Assembly: GCA_003242675.1 (NCBI GenBank)
Contig: QGVE01000010.1
Location: forward strand, 1-37,574
DNA length: 37,574 nt
DNA from: Bacillota bacterium
GTDB taxonomy: Bacteria > Bacillota_E > Symbiobacteriia > Symbiobacteriales > Symbiobacteriaceae
Reading direction: 5' to 3'
Part shown: in pieces, positions 23,803 through 29,717 of the stretch
Position numbering within the stretch: position 1 is the stretch's first letter
How the letters are laid out: every line of letters begins with the position of its first letter
Program-made: the position numbers and the translations under genes
Notes under the pieces: model-generated
What the model was told of the DNA's origin: nothing
Database searches by the model: none
The model's input: only the letters and a program-made list of their open reading frames with translations

Positions 23803-24606
23803 CTAGTGGGCCAGCACGGCCCGGTCGTAGCTGAACTCCTGGCCCCGCACCCGCTCGAAGGCCTGGCGGAGCCCGTCGATGGTCAGCGCCTGCTTCTCCG
23901 GGCCGCTGACGGTGAAGAGGATCCGGCCCTCGTGCATCATGACCAGCCGGTCGCCCAGCCGGATGGCCTGCTCCAGGTTGTGGGTGATCATCAGGGTCGT
24001 GAGCCGGTGCTGCCGGACCCAGCGGTTGGTCAGGTCGGCGATCAGCGCCGCCGCCCGCGGGTCCAGGGCCGCCGTGTGCTCGTCGAGCAGGAGCACGTCG
24101 GGCCGCTGGAGCGTCGCCATGAGCAGGCTGAGCGCCTGGCGCTGCCCGCCGGAGAGCAGCCCCACCTTGTCGTCCAGCCGGTTCTCCAGGCCGAGCCCGA
24201 GCTGCGCCAGCTCCTCCGCGAACCGCCGGCGGCGGGCGGCCGTCAGGGCCCAGCGCAGGCCCCGGGAGCGGCCCCGCGCCAGGGCCAGCGCGAGGTTCTC
24301 GGCCACCGTCAGGCTGGGGGCGGTGCCGGCCAGGGGGTTCTGCAGCACCCGCCCGATGCGGGCGGCCCGCTCCACCTCGCTGAGCCGGGTGATGTCCACC
24401 CCTCCCAGCAGGATGCGCCCCCGGTCGGGGGTGATGACGCCGGCCACCGAGTTGAGCAGCGTGGACTTCCCGGCGCCGTTGGAGCCGACGACCGTGACGA
24501 ACTCGCCCGGGGCCAGGGTGAGGTCGATGCCCTTCAGGGCCCGGATCTCGTTCACCGTGCCCGGGAAGAAGGTCTTGTGCAGTCCCTCGATGATCAGGCC
24601 GGTCAC
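23803..24606 (-). CDS. ABC transporter ATP-binding protein (TrpZ-like)
   Basis: A 267-residue ATPase of the same import system. Walker A GSNGAGKST is near residue 41; Q-loop in RVLQNPLAGTAPSLTVAENLALA; signature LSGGQRQALSLLMA; Walker B LLLDEHTAALDP; switch His in MITHNLEQA. The Walker B segment has DEHT rather than the common DEPT, a variant seen in this subfamily as I recall. GTG at 24606 overlaps the permease stop (GTGA), so the two are translationally coupled. Confidence 0.9.
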   Translation of the reverse strand: MTGLIIEGLHKTFFPGTVNEIRALKGIDLTLAPGEFVTVVGSNGAGKSTLLNSVAGVITPDRGRILLGGVDITRLSEVERAARIGRVLQNPLAGTAPSLTVAENLALALARGRSRGLRWALTAARRRRFAEELAQLGLGLENRLDDKVGLLSGGQRQALSLLMATLQRPDVLLLDEHTAALDPRAAALIADLTNRWVRQHRLTTLMITHNLEQAIRLGDRLVMMHEGRILFTVSGPEKQALTIDGLRQAFERVRGQEFSYDRAVLAH

Positions 24607-25478
24607 CGGGCTTCACTCCCTTCGGGCAGCCGCACCGTCCGCTTGATCTGCGGGATCGAAAGGGCAATCACGACCAGGGCGGCGGTCACCAGCTTCAGGT
24701 CGCTGGCCTGGAAGCCGGCCCGGAGGGCCAGGGCGAAGATCGCCCGGTAGACGATGGAGCCCAGCAGGGCGGCGAGGGTCGCCCGGAAGACGGTGGGGGC
24801 GCCGAAGAGCGCCTCGCCGATGATGAGCGCCGCCAGCGACGCCACGATGGTGCCGATGCCCATCTGGGCGTCGGCAAAGCCGCTGTACTGGGCCACCAGG
24901 GCGCCGCCCAGGCCGACCACGGCGTTGGAGAGGGTGAACGCCAGGAGCCGCATGCTGTCGCTGCTGACGCCGAGCATGCGCACCATGGCGTCGTTGTCCC
25001 CCGTGGCCCGCATCGCCAGGCCCAGCTCGGTGCGGAAGAACAGGTTCAGAAGGAACACCATCAGGGCGGCGACGCCCGCGAACAGGGCGAGCCGCGCCCA
25101 GGTGTTGTCCGGCACCAGGGTATCGAGGGTGAACAGGGCGATGTTGGAGCGCCCCATGATGCGCAGGTTGACGGAGTAGAGCCCGGTCATCGTGATGATG
25201 CTGGCCAGGAGCGGCTGCACCCGCAGCCGGGTGTGGATCAGCCCGGTGATCGCGCCGCCGGCCGCGCCGGTGAGGAACCCGGCTAAGGTGGCGGCCAGCG
25301 GGTGGACCCCCATCGTCAGCAGCCGGGCGGCGGTGGCCGCCCCGGTGGTCAGGGTGCCGTCCACCGTCAGGTCCGGCACGTTCACCACCCGGAAGGTCAT
25401 CCAGACGCCGAGGGCGACCAGCCCCCAGACCAGGCCTTGCTGCAGCACCGGCAGGAGGAAGTTGAGGACGAATTCCAT
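24603..25478 (-). CDS. ABC transporter permease (TrpY-like, branched-chain type fold)
   Basis: A 291-residue permease with about eight to nine hydrophobic segments. The sequence LVWGLVALGVWMTFRVVNVPDLTVDGTLTTGAATAA at the N-terminus and FRTELGLAMRATGDNDAMVRMLGVSSDSMRLLAFTLSNAVVGLGGALVAQYSGFAD (EAA-like coupling region near 155-165) match BPD_transp_2-type permeases of this family. I chose ATG at 25478 because a GGGAGG site is 8-9 bases upstream; a longer open frame to 25637 adds 53 residues without similarity. First gene of the minus-strand ABC operon. Confidence 0.88.
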   Translation of the reverse strand: MEFVLNFLLPVLQQGLVWGLVALGVWMTFRVVNVPDLTVDGTLTTGAATAARLLTMGVHPLAATLAGFLTGAAGGAITGLIHTRLRVQPLLASIITMTGLYSVNLRIMGRSNIALFTLDTLVPDNTWARLALFAGVAALMVFLLNLFFRTELGLAMRATGDNDAMVRMLGVSSDSMRLLAFTLSNAVVGLGGALVAQYSGFADAQMGIGTIVASLAALIIGEALFGAPTVFRATLAALLGSIVYRAIFALALRAGFQASDLKLVTAALVVIALSIPQIKRTVRLPEGSEAR

Positions 25479-25662
25479 GGCGACGCCTCCCTGCGGGGAA
25501 CGCACTTTCGGACTCCGAAAGGAGAAGGGCCCCCGGAGGTGCGGGCGGCCCAGGGTTGGAGGTCCGGCGTGGCGAAGATGTGTGCGCGGCACGTGCCCAT
25601 GCCCAGAAACGCTATGCAAATCTGCAGACTTGGGCACTATGATACTTTACCAAGATGAAGTA
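25479..25662 (-). promoter_or_regulatory. Leader region of the ABC operon
   Basis: About 155 nt of untranslated leader lie between the promoter and the permease ATG. A hairpin CTTTCGG (25505-25511)/CCGAAAG (25515-25521) sits near the ribosome binding site. I searched by eye for T-box features (the conserved TGGNACCGCG-type box) because TrpXYZ-type operons often carry one, and saw none. Confidence 0.35.
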
Positions 25663-25668
25663 TGTCAA
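25639..25668 (-). promoter_or_regulatory. Sigma-A promoter of the ABC operon
   Basis: On the minus strand TTGACA (25668-25663) and TATCAT (25644-25639) are separated by 18 bp. The AT-rich patch contrasts with the surrounding sequence. It implies a leader of about 155 nt before the permease ATG. Confidence 0.75.
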
Positions 25669-25722
25669 TAGGCAGAGGCGAAAGACCCGGAACGGAATTC
25701 GCACGCGCTGGGGGTTGTGCGG

Positions 25723-25728
25723 TATACT
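25723..25728 (+). promoter_or_regulatory. -10 element immediately before the NERD-like gene
   Basis: TATACT at 25723-25728 ends six bases before the ATG at 25735, so transcription would begin at or beside the start codon. A -35 is poor (TTCGCA, 25698-25703, 19-bp spacer). No ribosome binding site precedes the ATG, which fits a leaderless mRNA. Confidence 0.5.
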
Positions 25729-25734
25729 TAGGTC

Positions 25735-26310
25735 ATGGTCAAGCGCATTGGTCCCATTCCGGAAACGAAGCCGCGTTCGTGGCGGCACAGGCTGACGGCG
25801 CCCTTTTCGGCGGAAGCCCGGCGGGTGGCCGAACTGGTGGAGGGGTTCGGCCCCCGCCTCCTGACCGAGCGGCTGGCGGCCATGGACCTGGGCGACCGCG
25901 CTGTCCTGGTCGTTCGTCCTACCCTGGGGTTCCTGACCGTCGACCTCTGCCTCGTCGGGCCCGGCCGCGCCCTGGTGATGAGCGCCCTCCACTGGGCCGG
26001 GGACATCGTCCCCGGCCGGAAGGGCGAGTGGCGGGGCGCGGGCGGAAAGATCGACCTGGGCCGGCCCGACCGGCGGGTCCGGGTCTTCTGCGACCGGCTG
26101 GCCTTCAGCGGCCACGCCCGGGGCATCGCCCTGGAGCCGGCGGTGGTGTTCACGGCCGGTCCGGCGCGCTGCCTCGGCACCGAGCCCGAGGCCACCCTGG
26201 TGCAGTGGGACGAGCTGGAGGCGTTCGTGCGGTCGCGGATCCACCCCGGCCTGGTGGGGTTCCCCGCCGATGAGCTCATCCGGCTGATCAGCCCGCACGG
26301 CGCCGGGTGA
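25735..26310 (+). CDS. NERD-like domain protein lacking nuclease residues
   Basis: A 191-residue protein resembling the nuclease-related domain (NERD): D70 and VGPGRAL (74-80), then VMSALHWAGDIVPGRKGEWRG where NERD proteins have an I-E-x-K-n-[YW]-x-G pattern, and later VVFTAGPARC. The positions of the usual Glu and Lys are Ser83 and Leu85, so the nuclease site appears lost. The function is unknown. The N-terminal 20 residues are basic and the rest has mixed alpha/beta character. ATG 25735 may be translated leaderless; no better start with a ribosome binding site was found nearby. The next gene follows after 23 bp. Confidence 0.55.
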   Translation: MVKRIGPIPETKPRSWRHRLTAPFSAEARRVAELVEGFGPRLLTERLAAMDLGDRAVLVVRPTLGFLTVDLCLVGPGRALVMSALHWAGDIVPGRKGEWRGAGGKIDLGRPDRRVRVFCDRLAFSGHARGIALEPAVVFTAGPARCLGTEPEATLVQWDELEAFVRSRIHPGLVGFPADELIRLISPHGAG

Positions 26311-26333
26311 AGTCAGGATAGAGGAGGAGCGCG

Positions 26334-27179
26334 ATGCACCTGAATCGGTTCTGGTCCTCGGTCTGGACGGTGGCCGGCTTCCTGCTCCTGCTCACGCTGC
26401 TGCAGATGGTCGCCGACCAGGTCGTGACGCTCTTCGGGCTGCTGGAGCTCGCCGGGCCTCCGGCCACCCGCTGGGCCCTGGCGGTGAGCCATGCCGTCGT
26501 GCCCATCGCCGCCGCCCTGACCTACGTCGACTGGCGCTGGGGCTGGAAGGCGGACAACGCCGGGCTCCGCACGGCCCCGGGCGCCGTTTTCTGGCTGCTT
26601 CCCGGCCTGGCCGGCGGGCTGGCCCTGGCCGGGGCGGCCTTTCTGCTGGACGGCGGCTGGGGGAGCGCGCCCCAGTTCAGCCTGTCCCAGGGCCCCCTTC
26701 TGCCGCTTCTGATGTCAGCCGCGATCTTCGGGGTGGAGTTCATCCTCCGGGGCATCGTCATCTCCCGGTTCGAGCAGGACCTGTCGGGCCGGGACGTCCT
26801 CATCCTCGCCCTGGCCGCGCCCGTGGCGTGGGTGATCCTGGCCGCGCTGTTCGGCCTGGGGTGGCCGGCCCCGCAGATCCGGGCGCAGTTCCTCGGCCTG
26901 GGCGGCCTCACCTTCTCGGTGCTGCAGAGCCTCATCTTCCTGCAGACCCAGTCCGTCTGGCTCGTGGCCGGCGTCCACATCGGGCTCTACCTGGGCCGGA
27001 GCGTCCTGGGCCTGGCTTACTCCCAGGGCGCGCTGTTCCTGGTGGCGGCGGTCCCGGCCGGCGTGCTCCTGTGGCGCGAGCTGACCCGCATGCGGACCAT
27101 CCGGCCGGCCGGACCGAGGCCCGGCCGGAGGCGGGTGATCTACGGCAAGACCATTCGCGGCCCGTGGGGGCCGCACTAG
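26334..27179 (+). CDS. CPBP-like intramembrane protease homologue (motif degenerate)
   Basis: A 281-residue membrane protein with about eight hydrophobic segments. The central region SAAIFGVEFILRGIVISRFEQ resembles the CPBP/CAAX-protease motif EExxxR, but the first Glu is Val134 (V134-E135-F-I-L-R139). A second motif may be FSVLQSLIFLQ and a third VHIGLYLGRSVLG with a histidine. It is therefore a divergent or inactive member, or a lookalike. ATG at 26334 follows AGGAGGAGCG. Basic C-terminal tail after about residue 255. Probably co-transcribed with the NERD-like gene. Confidence 0.55.
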   Translation: MHLNRFWSSVWTVAGFLLLLTLLQMVADQVVTLFGLLELAGPPATRWALAVSHAVVPIAAALTYVDWRWGWKADNAGLRTAPGAVFWLLPGLAGGLALAGAAFLLDGGWGSAPQFSLSQGPLLPLLMSAAIFGVEFILRGIVISRFEQDLSGRDVLILALAAPVAWVILAALFGLGWPAPQIRAQFLGLGGLTFSVLQSLIFLQTQSVWLVAGVHIGLYLGRSVLGLAYSQGALFLVAAVPAGVLLWRELTRMRTIRPAGPRPGRRRVIYGKTIRGPWGPH

Positions 27180-27198
27180 GCCCGCGGGCGACACCAGG

Positions 27199-27231
27199 AC
27201 ACGGCGCACCCCTGCGGTGCGCCGTGTATGT
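27199..27231 (+). terminator. Terminator after the CPBP-like gene
   Basis: Twelve-bp perfect stem ACACGGCGCACC (27199-27210)/GGTGCGCCGTGT (27216-27227), loop CCTGC, followed by ATGTTT. It separates this gene from the argF promoter. Confidence 0.75.
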
Positions 27232-27237
27232 TTATGC

Positions 27238-27266
27238 TTGCATTCTGCATAGATATGCGCTACACT
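27238..27266 (+). promoter_or_regulatory. argF promoter with ARG-box-like dyad
   Basis: TTGCAT (27238-27243) and TACACT (27261-27266) have a 17-bp spacer and modest match to sigma-A. The spacer contains the inverted repeat GCATA-GA-TATGC (27247-27258), and TGCAT/ATGC repeats flank it. ArgR operators in several Gram-positive bacteria have TGCAT-type half-sites, so arginine-dependent repression by ArgR is plausible. Confidence 0.5.
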
Positions 27267-27300
27267 CTTTCCTACGGATTGCGGAAGGGGGACGCGCAGC

Positions 27301-28239
27301 GTGGCCGTGACGACCCTGAAGGGGAGGGACTTCCTCTCGCTCCACGACTGGAGCCGGGACGAGCTGGAAGAGGTGCTGGCCCTGGCGCAGTGGCAGAAGG
27401 CCCGCCTGAAGGCCGGCATCCGCGACGAGCCGCTGAAGGGAAAGCAACTGGGGCTGTACTTCGCCAAGCCGTCCACCCGCACGCGGCTCTCCTTCGAGGT
27501 CGGCATCCGGCAGCTGGGGGGCGACGCGCTGTTCCTCTCGGCGCGGGACCTGCAGCTTTCGCGCGGGGAGTCCATCGCCGACACCGCCCGGGTGATCAGC
27601 CGCTACCTGGACGGCCTCGTCGTCCGCACCTTCGCCCACCGGGAGGTGGTGGAGCTGGCCGAGTGGGCGACGATCCCGGTCGTCAACGGCCTGACCGACG
27701 AGGAGCACCCGTGCCAGGTGGTGGCGGATCTGCTGACGGCCCTGGAGCGGTTCGGCACGCTGGAGGGGCTCAAGCTCGCGTACGTCGGGGACGGCAACAA
27801 CGTCGCCCACAGCCTGATGGACGGCGGCGCGAAGTTCGGCATGCACGTCGTCGTCGCGAGCCCCGACGGCTACAAGCCCGACCCGGCCCGGGTCGCCCGG
27901 GCGCAGGTGACGGCGGCGCAGCACGGCGGCAGGGTGGAGGTCGTGACCGACCCGGTCGCGGCGGTGTCCGGCGCGCACATCGTCTACACGGATGTGTGGG
28001 CCAGCATGGGCCAGGAGGGCGAGGCCGAGGAGCGGAAGAAGGCCTTCGCCGGCTACCAGGTGACCCCGGCCCTCATGCGCTGCGCAGCCCCCGAGGCGAT
28101 CTTCATGCACTGCCTGCCCGCGCACCGGGGCGAGGAGGTCGCCCCCGAGGTGATCGACGGGCCCCAGTCTGCGGTGTTCGATGAGGCGGAGAACCGGCTG
28201 CACGCCCAGAAGGCGATCCTGACGCTGATCCTGGGCTAG
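27301..28239 (+). CDS. argF: Ornithine carbamoyltransferase
   Basis: OTC makes citrulline from ornithine and carbamoyl phosphate in arginine synthesis. The carbamoyl phosphate motif STRTR is at 58-62 within FAKPSTRTRLSFEVG, with HPCQ at 136-139, the ornithine loop DVWASMGQE, and the catalytic HCLPAHRGEEV starting at His270 (Cys271). Length 312 is typical. DxxxSMG in the ornithine loop distinguishes OTC from aspartate carbamoyltransferase. GTG at 27301 follows GGAAGGGGG. The other arg genes are not adjacent. Confidence 0.95.
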   Translation: MAVTTLKGRDFLSLHDWSRDELEEVLALAQWQKARLKAGIRDEPLKGKQLGLYFAKPSTRTRLSFEVGIRQLGGDALFLSARDLQLSRGESIADTARVISRYLDGLVVRTFAHREVVELAEWATIPVVNGLTDEEHPCQVVADLLTALERFGTLEGLKLAYVGDGNNVAHSLMDGGAKFGMHVVVASPDGYKPDPARVARAQVTAAQHGGRVEVVTDPVAAVSGAHIVYTDVWASMGQEGEAEERKKAFAGYQVTPALMRCAAPEAIFMHCLPAHRGEEVAPEVIDGPQSAVFDEAENRLHAQKAILTLILG

Positions 28240-28257
28240 CCATAAGGCGCGCAAACA

Positions 28258-28295
28258 AGGCAGCCAGCACGGTGGTCGTGCTGGCTGCCTCTTTC
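28258..28295. terminator. Bidirectional terminator between argF and DoxX
   Basis: Thirteen-bp perfect stem: AGGCAGCCAGCAC (28258-28270) and GTGCTGGCTGCCT (28278-28290), loop GGTGGTC, followed on the plus strand by CTTTCTC. It lies between convergent genes. Confidence 0.85.
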
Positions 28296-28305
28296 TCGTG
28301 GTCGC

Positions 28306-28830
28306 TTATGCCGTTGCCTTGGCCGTAGCTTCCGCTCCGCCGAAGATGCGGGCCAGGAACTTGCGCCAGATCGGGCGGAACCAGTAGTCCACGCCGAGGT
28401 AGCCGGCGTAGGCGCCGCCGAGGGCGACGAGGATGAACTCCAGGATCAGGTAGTTGGGGTTGCTGCTGATGGTGCCGCTGAGCAGGAAGGCGAAGTTCAT
28501 CACCATGCCCATCACGGCGGCGAAGATCGTGGCGAAGCCGACGATCAGCGCCAGGCCGACGAGGAACTCGCCGACGGGAACCAGGAAGTTGAACAGGCCG
28601 ACGTTAGGCAGCGCAAACTTCTCCAGGAAGGCGGCCCACCAGCCCTGGACGACGGGCTTGGCACCCTCGGAAGCGGGAACGGCCTTGGCGATGGCGCCCT
28701 GAAGGAACCCGGTCGCATCGAACCCGTCGACGATCTTGTGCCAGCCGGCCGTCAGCCACTGATAACCGAGGTACAGGCGGATGATGAGCCAGATCCAGCT
28801 GCCCTTGGGTCCCTTGAAGTACTCGAGCAT
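28306..28830 (-). CDS. DoxX family membrane protein
   Basis: A 174-residue membrane protein with four hydrophobic segments. The N-terminal RLYLGYQWLTAGWHKI and central FNFLVPVGEFLVGLALIVGFATIFAAVMGMVMNFAFLLSG are typical DoxX/DoxD features. Family members are associated with quinone-linked or thiosulfate redox enzymes or with oxidative stress responses; the role here is unknown. ATG at 28830 follows GAGGAGAAGGAG on the minus strand. It has its own promoter and is transcribed towards argF. Confidence 0.85.
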   Translation of the reverse strand: MLEYFKGPKGSWIWLIIRLYLGYQWLTAGWHKIVDGFDATGFLQGAIAKAVPASEGAKPVVQGWWAAFLEKFALPNVGLFNFLVPVGEFLVGLALIVGFATIFAAVMGMVMNFAFLLSGTISSNPNYLILEFILVALGGAYAGYLGVDYWFRPIWRKFLARIFGGAEATAKATA

Positions 28831-28854
28831 GCTCTCCTTCTCCTCCCTAATAAT

Positions 28855-28896
28855 GAAACCGTAAGGTTATGATAGAAATCCGACCGGGAACTGCAA
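28855..28896 (-). promoter_or_regulatory. DoxX promoter and operator-like dyad
   Basis: On the minus strand TTGCAG (28896-28891) and TATCAT (28874-28869) have a 16-bp spacer. Next to the expected start lies AACC-GTAA-GGTT (28857-28868), a short perfect inverted repeat. Confidence 0.5.
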
Positions 28897-28921
28897 TTCG
28901 GCTTCACGTTTCTAACGAACT

Positions 28922-28942
28922 TGTTACAGCCACACTGTAACA
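28922..28942. promoter_or_regulatory. Operator-like perfect inverted repeat upstream of DoxX
   Basis: TGTTACAG (28922-28929) and CTGTAACA (28935-28942) flank a 5-bp spacer. It is about 26 bp upstream of the DoxX -35, consistent with an activator or divergent-promoter site. I do not recognise the regulator. The rest of the 28831-29178 intergenic region holds the DoxX promoter and the palindromic stretch listed next. Confidence 0.55.
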
Positions 28943-29020
28943 TCGGGACGAGAATTTCCGCCATCCATCGATCTGATTATTCATGGGTTAGTACTTTGGC
29001 ACTACCTACGGGCGGCGAAA

Positions 29021-29173
29021 GGTCCGCGCGTCGGACCCATGGGACCGGTCCCGCGGCGGCCAACCGGTGGCGCAGCGGAACGCGACCGGGTCCGGACCCT
29101 ACTGCCATCGCGGTGATTTCCGCCCATGGTTGGCTGGCTCCGGGTGTGTTACCCTGAGGGCAGGAGACCTGCC
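29021..29173 (+). promoter_or_regulatory. Palindrome-rich leader of the ferredoxin gene
   Basis: Three GGACC-based dyads are clustered: GGTCCG-cgcgt-CGGACC (29021-29037), GGGACCGGTCCC (29041-29052) and GGGTCCGGACCC (29088-29099). Their arms are mutually complementary, so alternative pairings are possible. A short hairpin GGGT/ACCC (29142-29154) and GGCAGG-AGA-CCTGCC (29159-29173) follow. The last one includes the AGGAG sequence nearest the GTG start, six bases before it. No promoter was confidently placed. Confidence 0.45.
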
Positions 29174-29178
29174 GGGGG

Positions 29179-29415
29179 GTGACCGCCATCGCCGGGCTCA
29201 GGCTGTTCGGCCATCTCTTCGCACCCAAGCGTTCGCAGCCTCCCGTGAAGGCGCCGGCCGAAGCGCGCCCCTGCGGCCAGTGCCTGGCGTGCGTGGCGGC
29301 CTGTCCTTCCGGCGCGCTCACGTACCCCGACGCCGTCTGGCGGCTCGACCTCTCCCTGTGCCTGGGGTGCCGCCTCTGCCACCTGGCGTGCCCGGGCATC
29401 CAGGTGTACGGATGA
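29179..29415 (+). CDS. Small ferredoxin, two [4Fe-4S] clusters
   Basis: A 78-residue protein with two cysteine sets: CGQCLACVAACPSGAL (about 34-49) and CLGCRLCHLACPGI (about 61-74), each C-x2-C-x2-C-x3-C followed by Pro. Each therefore has the ligands for one [4Fe-4S] cluster, as in 2[4Fe-4S] ferredoxins. The N-terminal 30 residues are basic. It stands alone as a monocistronic unit, so its partner is unknown. GTG at 29179 is preceded by GGGGGG and by a hairpin that contains the closest AGGAG. Confidence 0.8.
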   Translation: MTAIAGLRLFGHLFAPKRSQPPVKAPAEARPCGQCLACVAACPSGALTYPDAVWRLDLSLCLGCRLCHLACPGIQVYG

Positions 29416-29428
29416 AGTGATCGACCAG

Positions 29429-29455
29429 GCCGGTCCCGCGGCGGGACCGGCTTTT
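29429..29455 (+). terminator. Terminator after the ferredoxin gene
   Basis: Nine-bp perfect stem GCCGGTCCC (29429-29437)/GGGACCGGC (29443-29451) followed by TTTT (29452-29455). Confidence 0.85.
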
Positions 29456-29464
29456 GCGCGTCTT

Positions 29465-29513
29465 GCCAAAGGCGCTGCGCGCGGCATCTCAGGCCGCGCG
29501 CAGCGCCTTTGGC
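29465..29513. repeat. 21-bp perfect inverted repeat (hairpin) of unknown role
   Basis: Twenty-one-base arms at 29465-29485 and 29493-29513, beginning GCCAAAGGCGC and ending GCGCCTTTGGC, with loop ATCTCAG. It lies 10 bp after a complete terminator and is not followed by a T-run. It could be a second bidirectional terminator, a REP-like element or a decayed mobile element end. The rest of 29514-29717 holds the fadD regulatory region and no gene. Confidence 0.7.
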
Positions 29514-29653
29514 GCTCCTCTTCCCCGTTCCTGGGCTACCGCGCTGCATGAGTATTTTGCACGCAGAAATATCCCTGAATGTGACAAAAATAACTAGTGT
29601 TCGCATAGGACGAAAGGAGGAGTTAAGGGGGTACATTCAGAATACATTGGCCG

Positions 29654-29673
29654 GAATGAATGGCCATTCATTC
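29654..29673. promoter_or_regulatory. FadR (TetR-type) operator upstream of fadD
   Basis: GAATGAATGGCCATTCATTC is a perfect 20-bp palindrome. Its arms match the Bacillus FadR box TGAATGAMTAWTCATTCA, which controls fatty-acid degradation. A TACATT (29643-29648) just upstream could be the -10; a clear -35 was not found, and GTGACA at 29581-29586 is another candidate -35 for an earlier start. The palindrome would overlap the start site, as expected for repression. The predicted repressor is encoded by the second gene of the operon. Confidence 0.8.
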
Positions 29674-29717
29674 AGTCCCGGGGGACTTGGTTCCGCACAT
29701 GAGGGGGAGGGGAGGAC

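Noticed and set aside
22000..24750. 916-codon plus-strand frame across serpin 2 and the ABC genes
   Set aside because: It overlaps genes on both strands and crosses a terminator; composition is that of a shadow.
25479..25640. T-box riboswitch in the leader of the ABC operon
   Set aside because: Considered because similar transporters often have a Trp T-box, but no conserved T-box sequence was seen.
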